From Croceibacterium_A sp044506885 (GTDB lineage Bacteria > Pseudomonadota > Alphaproteobacteria > Sphingomonadales > Sphingomonadaceae): a stretch of 18,681 bases of DNA. The notes beneath the pieces are model-generated. The model was not told the origin of the DNA and made no database searches. It saw only the letters and a list, made by a program, of their open reading frames with translations. This document shows positions 1 through 6,636 of the stretch, one piece after another (positions within the stretch are counted from its first letter, which is position 1; every line of letters begins with the position of its first letter). A program made the translations under genes and the position numbers. The stretch covers positions 1 to 18,681 of the forward strand of contig JBIQKC010000048.1 of NCBI GenBank assembly GCA_044506885.1, in the 5' to 3' direction.

Positions 1-173
1 TTGGCGACGGTGACGCCGTCCTTGGTGATGCGCGGCGCGCCGAAGCTCTTGTCGATTACCACGTTGCGGCCCTTGGGGCCGAGCGTGACCTTCACCGCGT
101 TGGCGAGCGTGTCCACGCCCTTGAGGATGCGTTCGCGCGCGTCGCGCGAGAATTTGACGTCCTTGGCAGCCAT
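1..173 (-). CDS. groEL: Chaperonin GroEL (Hsp60), N-terminal part only
   Basis: Only the first 57 or so codons are present; the gene runs off the left edge. The N-terminus begins MAAKDVKFSRDARERI and continues through VKVTLGPKGRNVVIDK and the GAPRITKDGVTVA stretch, which is the nearly invariant start of GroEL and includes the nucleotide-binding LGPKGRN segment. GroEL is the 14-mer ATP-dependent cytosolic folding chamber that works with GroES. The ATG is fixed by conservation and is preceded by an AAGG-type ribosome binding site on the minus strand. It follows groES after 86 bases with no promoter visible between them, so groESL is almost certainly one heat-inducible operon read from the CIRCE promoter. 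Confidence 0.97.
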   Translation of the reverse strand, partial: MAAKDVKFSRDARERILKGVDTLANAVKVTLGPKGRNVVIDKSFGAPRITKDGVTVA

Positions 174-193
174 GTGACTAACCTTTCATACCT

Positions 194-210
194 GAATGTT
201 CCGAATGTTC
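194..210 (-). repeat. Short tandem direct repeat in the groES-groEL spacer
   Basis: GAATGTTC occurs at 194-201 and again at 203-210 (plus-strand reading), one base apart, in the 86-base spacer between groES and groEL. It sits just upstream of the groEL ribosome binding site. It could influence mRNA processing or be chance; nothing else in the spacer is recognisable. Confidence 0.4.
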
Positions 211-259
211 GCGGTGACCATGGGCCAGCGCGAGGCTTGGGATCGGCGCCCGGCCTGGA

Positions 260-547
260 TCAGCCGACGATCCCCATGATGTCGCTTTCCTTCATGATCA
301 GCAGGTCTTCGCCATCGAGCTTGACCTCGGTGCCCGACCACTTGCCGAACAGCACGCGGTCGCCGGCCTTGACGTCGAGCGGGGTGATCTTGCCGTCTTC
401 GGAGCGCGCGCCCGAACCGACGGCGACGACTTCGCCCTCGCTCGGCTTTTCCTTGGCGCTGTCGGGAATGATGATGCCGCCGGCCGTCTTTTCCTCGGCC
501 TCGATGCGGCGGACCAGAACGCGGTCGTGCAGCGGACGGAATGCCAT
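260..547 (-). CDS. groES: Co-chaperonin GroES (Hsp10)
   Basis: This 95-residue protein begins MAFRPLHDRVLVRRIEAEEK and ends DLLIMKESDIMGIVG, the full-length GroES pattern. The mobile loop that docks on GroEL corresponds to about residues 15-35 (EKTAGGIIIPDSAKEKPSEG). GroES is the heptameric lid of the GroEL folding chamber. The frame is open further upstream, to about position 649, but that extension would run through the CIRCE operator and promoter. The ATG at 545-547 gives the standard length and is preceded by a GAGG-type ribosome binding site. It is the first gene of groESL and is expected to be repressed by HrcA at the CIRCE element. Confidence 0.98.
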   Translation of the reverse strand: MAFRPLHDRVLVRRIEAEEKTAGGIIIPDSAKEKPSEGEVVAVGSGARSEDGKITPLDVKAGDRVLFGKWSGTEVKLDGEDLLIMKESDIMGIVG

Positions 548-583
548 CGTTGTGACCTCTTCCATAGTTGATGTTGAACGCGA

Positions 584-610
584 TTGGCACTCTCGACATG
601 AGAGTGCCAG
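584..610 (-). promoter_or_regulatory. CIRCE operator (HrcA binding site) of groESL
   Basis: On the plus strand the sequence reads TTGGCACTC, nine bases, then GAGTGCCAG. This is a 9-9-9 inverted repeat with only the outermost pair mismatched, and it matches the CIRCE consensus (TTAGCACTC-N9-GAGTGCTAA) closely. CIRCE is the binding site of the heat-shock repressor HrcA. It starts a few bases downstream of the -10 hexamer, so it covers the predicted transcription start and the 5' leader of groES. This is a standard arrangement for alphaproteobacterial groESL. Confidence 0.96.
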
Positions 611-617
611 CGGCGCG

Positions 618-646
618 CATATGGGTCGGTCGGCGGGGTGCGTCAA
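618..646 (-). promoter_or_regulatory. Sigma70-like promoter of groESL
   Basis: Read on the minus strand, a TTGACG -35 hexamer (641-646) is followed by a 17-base spacer and a CATATG -10 hexamer (618-623). The predicted start is near 611, at the edge of the CIRCE operator. Hexamers, spacing and operator position agree with each other. The element begins only about 20 bases beyond the MATE stop codon, so readthrough from that gene is also possible. Confidence 0.8.
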
Positions 647-668
647 CACCCGGACGCGAAGATTTCGG

Positions 669-2045
669 TCAGGCGGGCAGCAGGCCGAGCTGCGCGCGGC
701 GGGCCCAGCGCTGGAGCATCAGCAGCGCGACCGCGATCAGGCCGACGGCAAGCCCGATCCATATGCCGAGTCCCGCAAGCGATGTGAAGAAGCCGAGACC
801 GATCGCGGCTCCGAGGCCGGGAACCCAGTAGCCGAACAGCGCGAACAGCATCGGTGTCCGCGTATCGCGCAGGCCCCGCAAGGCTCCGGCGGCGACCGCT
901 TGCAGCCCGTCGAACAGCTGGAACGCAGCGGCGACAAGCATGAACTGCATCGCATAGCCCATCAGCGCGGCGTTCGCGGGCGCTTCGGTATCGACGTAGA
1001 TGCCCAGCACCAGCCGGGGCGCGAACAGCATGATCGAAGCGGTCAGGACCATGAACCCCGCGCCGAGCGCTATCGCGACCCAGCCGGCGCGGCCGAGCGC
1101 GAGCGCATCGCGCGCGCCGTAGTGATAGCCGACCCGGATCGTGGCCGCCTGGCCGATGCCGAACGGGATCTGGAACGCCAGCGCGGCGACTTGCAGCGCG
1201 ATGGCGTGGCCGGCGAGCTGCGATGCGCCGATCAGGCCCATCAGGAAGGCGGCGCCGCTGAACAGCCCCGCTTCGGCAAGGATGGTCAGGGCGACCGGCG
1301 CGCCGGTGCGGATCAGTTCGCGCAGCCGCGGCCATTCGGGCCGCCACCAGTTGCCGAACACGCGATAGCGCCGCAGCCGCCGGTCGCCGGCAATGGCGGC
1401 GACATAGGCGGCGTGCATGAATACGGCGGTTATCACGCTCGCCAGCGCCGATCCTTCCAGCCCCAGCGCCGGCGCGCCGAGACGACCGAAGACGAAGGCG
1501 TAATTCGCCAGCGCGCTGACCAGCACGGCGAGCGCGGTGATCGCGGTGGCGAAGACCGGGCGGCCGAGCGCGGCGACGAAGTTGCGCAGCACGTTGGCGA
1601 AGACCATCGGCGCCATCGCCCACATGATGATGCGCAGGAAATCGCCGGCGCGCTCGGCGACGCGCGGTTCCTGTCCGGCAGCGAGCATGATCTCGCGCCC
1701 GAACAGGCATACCAGCATGCCCGCAAGGCCACAGACGACGCCCAGCCATAGCGCCATCCGCGTGCTGCGCCGCACTTCGCGTACCGCGTGCCGATGACGG
1801 CCCAGTTCCGCGGCGATCAACGCCGCGACCATCCCGGTCAGGCCGTTGAAGCACCAGATCATCAGCCCGAACAGCGCGATCGCCAGGCTGGACGCGGCCA
1901 GCGCTTCCTCGCCCAGCCGGGCGACGAAGATCACGTCCATCGCATAGACCAGCATCTGCAACAGGTTGGCGGCCGCCAGCGGCCCCGCCAGACGCAGGGT
2001 CGCGGCCGTTTCCCCGCGCCATGACGAAGGTGATTCACCGAACAT
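669..2045 (-). CDS. MATE family multidrug/toxin efflux transporter (NorM-like)
   Basis: This 458-residue, very hydrophobic protein has the length and 12-helix, two-repeat organisation of the MATE family. These are inner-membrane antiporters that export cationic drugs and metabolites in exchange for Na+ or H+. Family hallmarks are the N-terminal DVIFVARLGEEALAASSLA segment in helix 1/2 and the FQIPFGIGQAATIRVGYHYGA segment in the second half, which matches the NorM signature. The ATG at 2043-2045 gives a normal N-terminus, although no strong ribosome binding site is seen. It is divergent from the cytochrome lipoprotein and ends just before the groESL promoter. The substrate cannot be told from sequence. 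Confidence 0.9.
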   Translation of the reverse strand: MFGESPSSWRGETAATLRLAGPLAAANLLQMLVYAMDVIFVARLGEEALAASSLAIALFGLMIWCFNGLTGMVAALIAAELGRHRHAVREVRRSTRMALWLGVVCGLAGMLVCLFGREIMLAAGQEPRVAERAGDFLRIIMWAMAPMVFANVLRNFVAALGRPVFATAITALAVLVSALANYAFVFGRLGAPALGLEGSALASVITAVFMHAAYVAAIAGDRRLRRYRVFGNWWRPEWPRLRELIRTGAPVALTILAEAGLFSGAAFLMGLIGASQLAGHAIALQVAALAFQIPFGIGQAATIRVGYHYGARDALALGRAGWVAIALGAGFMVLTASIMLFAPRLVLGIYVDTEAPANAALMGYAMQFMLVAAAFQLFDGLQAVAAGALRGLRDTRTPMLFALFGYWVPGLGAAIGLGFFTSLAGLGIWIGLAVGLIAVALLMLQRWARRAQLGLLPA

Positions 2046-2222
2046 GAAGCCGGCCCGGATAGGCGCGTGCGCGGTCGCCCGGAAGCCGTAGCCGGCCTGT
2101 GTGACAACAATCCGCGTCTGTGCGGCCCCGAAGCCACAAGCCGTCCCGCTTCGCGCTTTGCTCCGGCGACAAAGCGTTGCCGCCAGACCTTTCTCTCACG
2201 CGATTCCGGCGATAGAGGCGGA

Positions 2223-2241
2223 TCGAAAATCCGGTTTTCGA
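2223..2241 (+). promoter_or_regulatory. Inverted repeat in the leader of the cytochrome lipoprotein gene
   Basis: TCGAAAA and TTTTCGA form perfect 7-base arms around the 5-base spacer TCCGG. The repeat directly adjoins the GAGGAA ribosome binding site (2240-2245) of the gene starting at 2253. It lies in the 207-base divergent region between the MATE gene and this gene. It could be an operator or an mRNA hairpin next to the ribosome binding site. I could not place a convincing -35/-10 pair in the region. Confidence 0.4.
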
Positions 2242-2252
2242 GGAATGCCTGC

Positions 2253-2792
2253 ATGACGTTGTCCCCCAAGTTCGCCGGCGCGCTTGCGCTCGTGTTGGTG
2301 CTCGCCGCGTGCGGCGGCGGCGCGGAACAGGCCAAGGAGCCGGCCGCGCCGGCAGCCGGCGGCGCGATGCCCGAGACGGCGGCAACTCCGGCGGTCACGA
2401 CGACGGAGACGCCCTCGCCGGATGCGGCGCCGTCGGATGCTCCGACGCCCGAACCGGCCCCCACGCCTTCGCCGGCGGCCACGCCCACGGCCTCCGCCGA
2501 GGTCGAGGAGCCGGCGTCGTTCGCCGTCTGCAAGGCGTGCCATTCGATGGAGCCGGGCAAGCACGGCCTCGGTCCCTCGCTCGCCGGTATCTGGGGCGAA
2601 AAGGCCGGCGAAGTGCCCGGTTTCGAATTCAGCCAGCCGATGATCGATTCGGGCCTGACCTGGAACCAGGCCAACCTCGACAAATACCTCGCCGATCCGC
2701 GCGGCACCGTGCCGGGCACCAAGATGGCCTTCGGCGGGGTCAAGGACGCCGCCAAGCGCCAGGAAATCATCGACTACATCAAGGCGCACTGA
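2253..2792 (+). CDS. Class I c-type cytochrome, predicted lipoprotein
   Basis: This is a 179-residue protein. Residues 1-20 form a short signal peptide ending in a lipobox (LAAC, Cys20), which predicts lipid anchoring on the periplasmic side. Residues 21-88 are a long Ala/Pro/Thr/Glu-rich, probably disordered linker. The cytochrome domain has one haem-binding CKACH at 93-97 with His97 as proximal ligand. The downstream PGTKM places Met158 as the likely sixth ligand. The domain resembles soluble c2/c550-type electron carriers, so it probably works as a tethered shuttle between membrane redox complexes. The ATG at 2253 is preferred because it is followed by the signal peptide and preceded by GAGGAA seven bases upstream. 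The partner oxidase or reductase is not in the window. Confidence 0.9.
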   Translation: MTLSPKFAGALALVLVLAACGGGAEQAKEPAAPAAGGAMPETAATPAVTTTETPSPDAAPSDAPTPEPAPTPSPAATPTASAEVEEPASFAVCKACHSMEPGKHGLGPSLAGIWGEKAGEVPGFEFSQPMIDSGLTWNQANLDKYLADPRGTVPGTKMAFGGVKDAAKRQEIIDYIKAH

Positions 2793-2797
2793 GGCGG

Positions 2798-2813
2798 CGG
2801 TCCGCGCGGACCG
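2798..2813 (+). terminator. Perfect 16-base palindrome after the cytochrome gene, possible terminator
   Basis: CGGTCCGCGCGGACCG is a perfect palindrome starting six bases after the cytochrome stop codon. It can form a stable GC stem but has no T-tract behind it, so intrinsic termination is uncertain. It may instead stabilise the 3' end of the mRNA. Confidence 0.4.
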
Positions 2814-2903
2814 ACACGTTCCGGCAAGCCCGGCGTTCTTTGCGCATGCATCCTGCCCGATTTGGCGGCATGATGACGCGCGGGAGAGCAAAGGGATGCG
2901 GCC

Positions 2904-4673
2904 ATGGCCGATGAGAGCGTGACGGGCGATGTCGCCGAAGCGGGAGCGACCGACGGGCAGGCAGCGCTGCGCGACTGGCCGTTGAGGCCATGGCTGCTGG
3001 CGGGGCTGCTGGGCCTGGCCGGATTGCTGATCCATCTGGTCACCGGCGGCAACGACGACGTGCCGTGGCAAATGGCGGCGGCCGCGTTCCTGTTCTTCGG
3101 CGGAATCGCGGTTGCCTTCACAGTGGAGGAGGGGCGGTGGAAGGCTCCGGCGCTGTTCGCGCTGGCGGTGGGCGTGGTCATGGCCGGGCTGGCGTGGCGC
3201 GCGGTGCGCTATGGCGAATACCTGCCCGACGAGCAGTACGGCTTTGCGGCCGGCGTGGTGGCGAGCGCGCTGGCGCTGCCGCTGTTCCAGGCGGGGTTCC
3301 TGAAGCGGCGGATGGCGACGAGTTATGCCGACCTGCACCGGCATGTCTGGACCGACGCCATCTGCGCGGCCGGGGCGCTGGCCTTCACGGGACTTTCGTG
3401 GCTGGTGCTGGTGATCCTGTCAGAGCTGTTTCACCTGCTGAAGATCGACCTGCTGCGCGATGCGATGAACGAAGGCTGGTTCGGCTGGACCTTCTCCGGC
3501 CTCGCCTTCGGCGCGGCGCTGGGGACGTTGCGCAACCAGTTGAAGGTGCTGGGCACGCTGCAATCGGTGGTGCTGCTGGTGCTGTCGTTGCTGGCGGCGC
3601 CGGTGTCGCTCGGGCTGCTGCTGTTCCTGCTGGCCACTGTCGTATCCGGCCCGCAGGTGCTGTGGGAAGCGACCCGCAGCGCCACCCCGGTGCTGCTGAC
3701 CTGCGCCGCCGGGGCGTGGGTGCTGGCGAGCGCGATCGTTCGCTACGAAGACGCGGCGATGAGCCGTAACCGCGCGATGCGCCTGGCGGCGCTGGTGCTG
3801 GCGGGGGTGATCCTGCCGCTGGCGGTGTTCGCCGCCGTTTCGATGGGGCTGCGGCTGAACCAGCACGGCCTGTCGCCGGAGCGACTGTGGGGGGTGGTCG
3901 CCATCGTGGTGGCGCTGGCCTATGGCATCGGCTTCTGGATCGCGCTGGCGCGCGGGCGCAAGGGCGGCTGGGCGGAAAAGGCGCGCCGGGCGAACTTCCA
4001 CCTCGGGCTGTTCGTCTGCGTCCTGGCGATCCTGCTGGCGCTGCCGATCTTCGATTTCGGGGCAGTTTCGACCCGCAACCAGTTGGCGCGGCTGGAAAGC
4101 GGCAAGGTCTCGCCCGAGATGTTCGATTACTCGGCGCTGCGCTGGGACTTCGGCGAGCCGGGGCGGCGGGCGCTGGAGCGGTTGGCGGAGGGCGACGATG
4201 AGGCTGCCGAACTGGCGGGTGTTGCCTTGAAGCAGACCCAACGGCCTTACGGATGGGCGCGTGAAATCAGGGATGAAGCGGACTTCGAACTTGCTGTGCA
4301 GCCGGACGACCCTGAACTGCGCCAACTCGTTGTCGATTATCTCCGGTCGAACGCCTGGACTTGTCGGGAACAGTGCATGGCATTGGAGATCGGAGATGCG
4401 GCCGAGGGCAAGCGAAGAGTGGCCATCGTGCAAGATCGCAGTTTCGAGGAGGTGGTCCTTCCGGACACGAAAGCCGATCTCGTCGAAAACCGGCGGTACG
4501 GTTCCGACCGGGCACCGGGCGCTTACAAAGCCGGCTCGCAAGTCGAAATCCGCACTGTCGAGAAGCGATACATATTCATCGATGGCGAGCCGCTCGATTT
4601 TCCACTTGGGGAAGGCGGTCTGTCGAACGCCAATGTCGAGAACCTGCTCATCACCGTGACCACCACCGATTAG
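2904..4673 (+). CDS. DUF4153 domain integral membrane protein with polar C-terminal region
   Basis: This 589-residue protein has about eleven predicted membrane segments between residues 31 and 383 (for example 31-46, 57-74, 82-98, 152-178, 292-313, 328-349 and 366-383). The RLNQHGLSPERLWGV stretch at about 317-331 is the recurrent motif I associate with DUF4153 proteins, whose biochemical role is unknown. The last roughly 200 residues are soluble, charged and contain Cys487 and Cys491 (TCREQC). From about position 4250 the DNA is less GC-rich and uses more neutral codons than the membrane part. The ATG at 2904 follows AAAGGG with good spacing. gatC starts 37 bases after the stop, so co-transcription is plausible. 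No function is claimed. Confidence 0.75.
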   Translation: MADESVTGDVAEAGATDGQAALRDWPLRPWLLAGLLGLAGLLIHLVTGGNDDVPWQMAAAAFLFFGGIAVAFTVEEGRWKAPALFALAVGVVMAGLAWRAVRYGEYLPDEQYGFAAGVVASALALPLFQAGFLKRRMATSYADLHRHVWTDAICAAGALAFTGLSWLVLVILSELFHLLKIDLLRDAMNEGWFGWTFSGLAFGAALGTLRNQLKVLGTLQSVVLLVLSLLAAPVSLGLLLFLLATVVSGPQVLWEATRSATPVLLTCAAGAWVLASAIVRYEDAAMSRNRAMRLAALVLAGVILPLAVFAAVSMGLRLNQHGLSPERLWGVVAIVVALAYGIGFWIALARGRKGGWAEKARRANFHLGLFVCVLAILLALPIFDFGAVSTRNQLARLESGKVSPEMFDYSALRWDFGEPGRRALERLAEGDDEAAELAGVALKQTQRPYGWAREIRDEADFELAVQPDDPELRQLVVDYLRSNAWTCREQCMALEIGDAAEGKRRVAIVQDRSFEEVVLPDTKADLVENRRYGSDRAPGAYKAGSQVEIRTVEKRYIFIDGEPLDFPLGEGGLSNANVENLLITVTTTD

Positions 4674-4710
4674 CTTGAAGCGTGCGGGGCGTCCCGCTAA
4701 CGCGCGGCCC

Positions 4711-5013
4711 ATGTCAGTCACCCGCGAAACAGTGGCGAAGATCGCCGGCCTCGCGCGCATCCGGATGGGCGAGGACGAGCTCGACCGGATGGCGCCCGAA
4801 CTGAACGCCATCCTCGGCTGGGTCGAGCAGCTCGGCGAAGTCGATGTGACCGGGGTCGAGCCGATGACGGCGGTGATCCCGCAGAAGCTGCGCCTGCGCG
4901 ACGATGTGGTCGATGCCGACCCGCTGACCGGCGGCGGCGTGCGCGACGAGGTTCTGGCCAACGCGCCGGTTGCGGAGCACGGGTTCTACGGCGTGCCGAA
5001 GGTGATCGAGTGA
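4711..5013 (+). CDS. gatC: Asp-tRNA(Asn)/Glu-tRNA(Gln) amidotransferase subunit GatC
   Basis: This 100-residue protein begins MSVTRETVAKIAGLARIRM and contains LNAILGWVEQLGEVDVTGVEPM, then a C-terminal VLANAPVAEHGFYGVPKVIE. These are diagnostic for GatC, the small subunit that wraps around and stabilises GatA against GatB. GatCAB amidates Glu-tRNA(Gln) and/or Asp-tRNA(Asn), which is needed where GlnRS or AsnRS is missing. The frame is open upstream to a TTG at 4675, but the ATG at 4711 matches the family start. It precedes gatA by 118 bases, and that gap is filled by a palindromic repeat. Confidence 0.96.
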   Translation: MSVTRETVAKIAGLARIRMGEDELDRMAPELNAILGWVEQLGEVDVTGVEPMTAVIPQKLRLRDDVVDADPLTGGGVRDEVLANAPVAEHGFYGVPKVIE

Positions 5014-5038
5014 TGGTGCGGTTCACGACGACGATGTC

Positions 5039-5127
5039 CCCCTCCCGCCTGCGGGAAGGGTCAGGGGTGGGCCAGTGGGCCAGCCTCGGACATGCCCACC
5101 CCCGGCCCCTCCCGCAAGCGGGAGGGG
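5039..5127 (+). repeat. GC-rich palindromic intergenic repeat (REP-like pair) between gatC and gatA
   Basis: Two 34-base units, 5039-5072 and 5094-5127, are inverted copies of each other with four mismatches and a 21-base spacer. Each unit begins or ends with its own small hairpin. The right unit has perfect arms, CCCCTCCCGC (5106-5115) and GCGGGAGGGG (5118-5127), around an AA loop. The same kind of element is, from memory, common between genes in Sphingomonadales and related alphaproteobacteria. It fills nearly all of the gatC-gatA gap and its right arm reaches to four bases before the gatA start codon. Confidence 0.88.
5121..5125 (+). promoter_or_regulatory. gatA ribosome binding site located inside the palindromic repeat
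   Basis: GGAGG lies six bases before the gatA ATG at 5132 and is the best-spaced Shine-Dalgarno. It is part of the 3' arm of the 10-base perfect hairpin at 5106-5127, so it can be base-paired and hidden in the mRNA. A second GGAGG at 5126-5130 is only one base from the ATG and is too close to work normally. Confidence 0.7.
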
Positions 5128-5131
5128 AGGT

Positions 5132-6613
5132 ATGACGGATCTCACCGAACTGGGCGTCGCGGCGATCCGCGACGGGGTCGCCGCGGGCGATTTCACCGCG
5201 CGCGAGGTGGCGGAAGCGTTCAACGCCAATGTCGCCGCCGCGAGCGCGCTCAACGCCTTTATCGTCGCCACGCCGGAGAAGGCGCTGGAGGCGGCGGAAC
5301 GGGTCGATGCCGACCGTGCGGCGGGCAAGCCGCTGGGCAAGATGGCGGGCGTGCCGATCGGGATGAAAGACCTGTTCGCCACGCGCGGCGTGCAGACCAC
5401 GGCGGCGAGCCATGTCCTGGAAGGCTTCGTGCCCGAATACGAAAGCACCGTCAGCCAGAAGTTGTGGGATGCGGGCGCGGGAATGCTTGGCAAGCTCAAC
5501 CTCGACCAGTTCGCGATGGGCTCGTCCAACGAGACGTCGTATTTCGGCAACGTGATCTCGCCCTGGCGGACCAAGGGCGGCAACGCTGCGCTGGCCCCCG
5601 GCGGCTCGTCTGGCGGCAGCAGCGCGGCGGTGGCGGCGCGGCTGTGTCCGGCGGCGACCGGAACCGACACCGGCGGCTCGATCCGCCAGCCCGCGGCTTT
5701 CACCGGCATTTCGGGCATCAAGCCGACTTACGGGCGGTGCAGCCGCTGGGGCATCGTCGCTTTCGCCAGTTCGCTCGACCAGGCCGGGCCGATGGCGCGA
5801 GACGTGACCGATTGCGCGATCATGCTGGAAGCGATGGCCGGGTTCGATCCCAAGGATTCGACCAGCCTCGACATGCCGGTTCCCGAGTGGAGCGCCTCGC
5901 TCGACGCGAACCTGAACGGCAGGAAGGTCGGCATTCCGCGCGAATACCGGATGGACGGGACCGACGCGGAAATCCTCAAGAGCTGGGACGACGGGATCGC
6001 CTGGCTGAAGGACGCAGGTGCCGAGGTGGTGGACGTGAGCCTGCCGCATACGAAATACGCGCTGCCGGCCTACTACATCGTCGCCCCGGCGGAGGCGTCG
6101 AGCAACCTCGCCCGCTATGACGGCGTGCGTTATGGCCTGCGTGAGTTGCCGGACGGGGCGAACTTGCAGGAGATGTACGCCGCCACCCGCGCCGCCGGGT
6201 TCGGCGACGAGGTCAAGCGCCGCATCCTGATCGGGACTTACGTGCTCTCGGCCGGGTTCTACGACGCCTATTACACGCAGGCGCAGAAGGTCCGCGCGCT
6301 GATCGCCCGCGATTTCGAGCGGGCCTTTGCCGAAGTGGACGTGCTGCTGGCCCCGACCACGCCGACCGCCAGCTTCGCCCTTGGCGACAAGCTGGACGAT
6401 CCGCTGGCGATGTATCTCAACGACGTGTTTTCCGTCCCCGCCAGCCTTGCCGGGCTACCGGCGATGAGCGTGCCCGCCGGGCTCAATTCGGAAGGACTGC
6501 CGCTGGGGCTGCAAGTGATCGGCCGCGCGTTCGACGAGCAAGGCGTGCTCGACGCCGCGCTGGCGATCGAGCAGCGGGCGGAGTTCGGCGCCAGGCCGGA
6601 CAAGTGGTGGTAA
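5132..6613 (+). CDS. gatA: Asp-tRNA(Asn)/Glu-tRNA(Gln) amidotransferase subunit GatA
   Basis: This 493-residue amidase-signature enzyme hydrolyses glutamine and passes ammonia through a tunnel to GatB. The Ser-cisSer-Lys triad is intact: Lys79 in PIGMKDLF, the cis-Ser (about Ser159) in PGGSSGGSS, and nucleophile Ser183 in TDTGGSIRQPA. The length is typical. The frame is open upstream to a GTG at 5075 through the palindromic repeat, but the ATG at 5132 gives the normal MTDLTELGVAAIRDG start and has a ribosome binding site six bases before it. gatC lies immediately upstream, but gatB is separated by a minus-strand gene. Confidence 0.97.
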   Translation: MTDLTELGVAAIRDGVAAGDFTAREVAEAFNANVAAASALNAFIVATPEKALEAAERVDADRAAGKPLGKMAGVPIGMKDLFATRGVQTTAASHVLEGFVPEYESTVSQKLWDAGAGMLGKLNLDQFAMGSSNETSYFGNVISPWRTKGGNAALAPGGSSGGSSAAVAARLCPAATGTDTGGSIRQPAAFTGISGIKPTYGRCSRWGIVAFASSLDQAGPMARDVTDCAIMLEAMAGFDPKDSTSLDMPVPEWSASLDANLNGRKVGIPREYRMDGTDAEILKSWDDGIAWLKDAGAEVVDVSLPHTKYALPAYYIVAPAEASSNLARYDGVRYGLRELPDGANLQEMYAATRAAGFGDEVKRRILIGTYVLSAGFYDAYYTQAQKVRALIARDFERAFAEVDVLLAPTTPTASFALGDKLDDPLAMYLNDVFSVPASLAGLPAMSVPAGLNSEGLPLGLQVIGRAFDEQGVLDAALAIEQRAEFGARPDKWW

Positions 6614-6618
6614 GAGGG

Positions 6619-6636
6619 CCGATCGGCGCCGATCGG
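6619..6636 (+). terminator. 18-base perfect palindrome between convergent genes, candidate bidirectional terminator
   Basis: CCGATCGGCGCCGATCGG lies between the gatA stop (6613) and the stop of the minus-strand gene (6637). It is perfectly self-complementary and is followed on the plus strand by the moderately T-rich TCAGTTCTTT. The position between converging genes suggests bidirectional termination, but neither side has a strong T-tract. Confidence 0.45.

Noticed and set aside
174..1751. Long plus-strand open frame opposite groES and the MATE gene
   Set aside because: The product is a low-complexity Arg/Gln/Ala/Glu/His sequence without domains, while the minus strand encodes GroES and a normal MATE protein. 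It is a composition shadow.
2046..2252. Sigma70 promoter for the cytochrome lipoprotein (TTGCCG near 2177)
   Set aside because: No acceptable -10 hexamer lies at 16-18 bases from it.
5039..5127. The paired palindromic repeats as a CRISPR fragment or insertion-sequence end
   Set aside because: There are only two inverted units, not direct repeats with spacers, and no transposase or target duplication is present.
5075..5131. Upstream GTG start for gatA within the palindromic repeat
   Set aside because: It would translate the repeat into a Pro/Gly-rich leader absent from GatA proteins; the ATG at 5132 gives the standard N-terminus.
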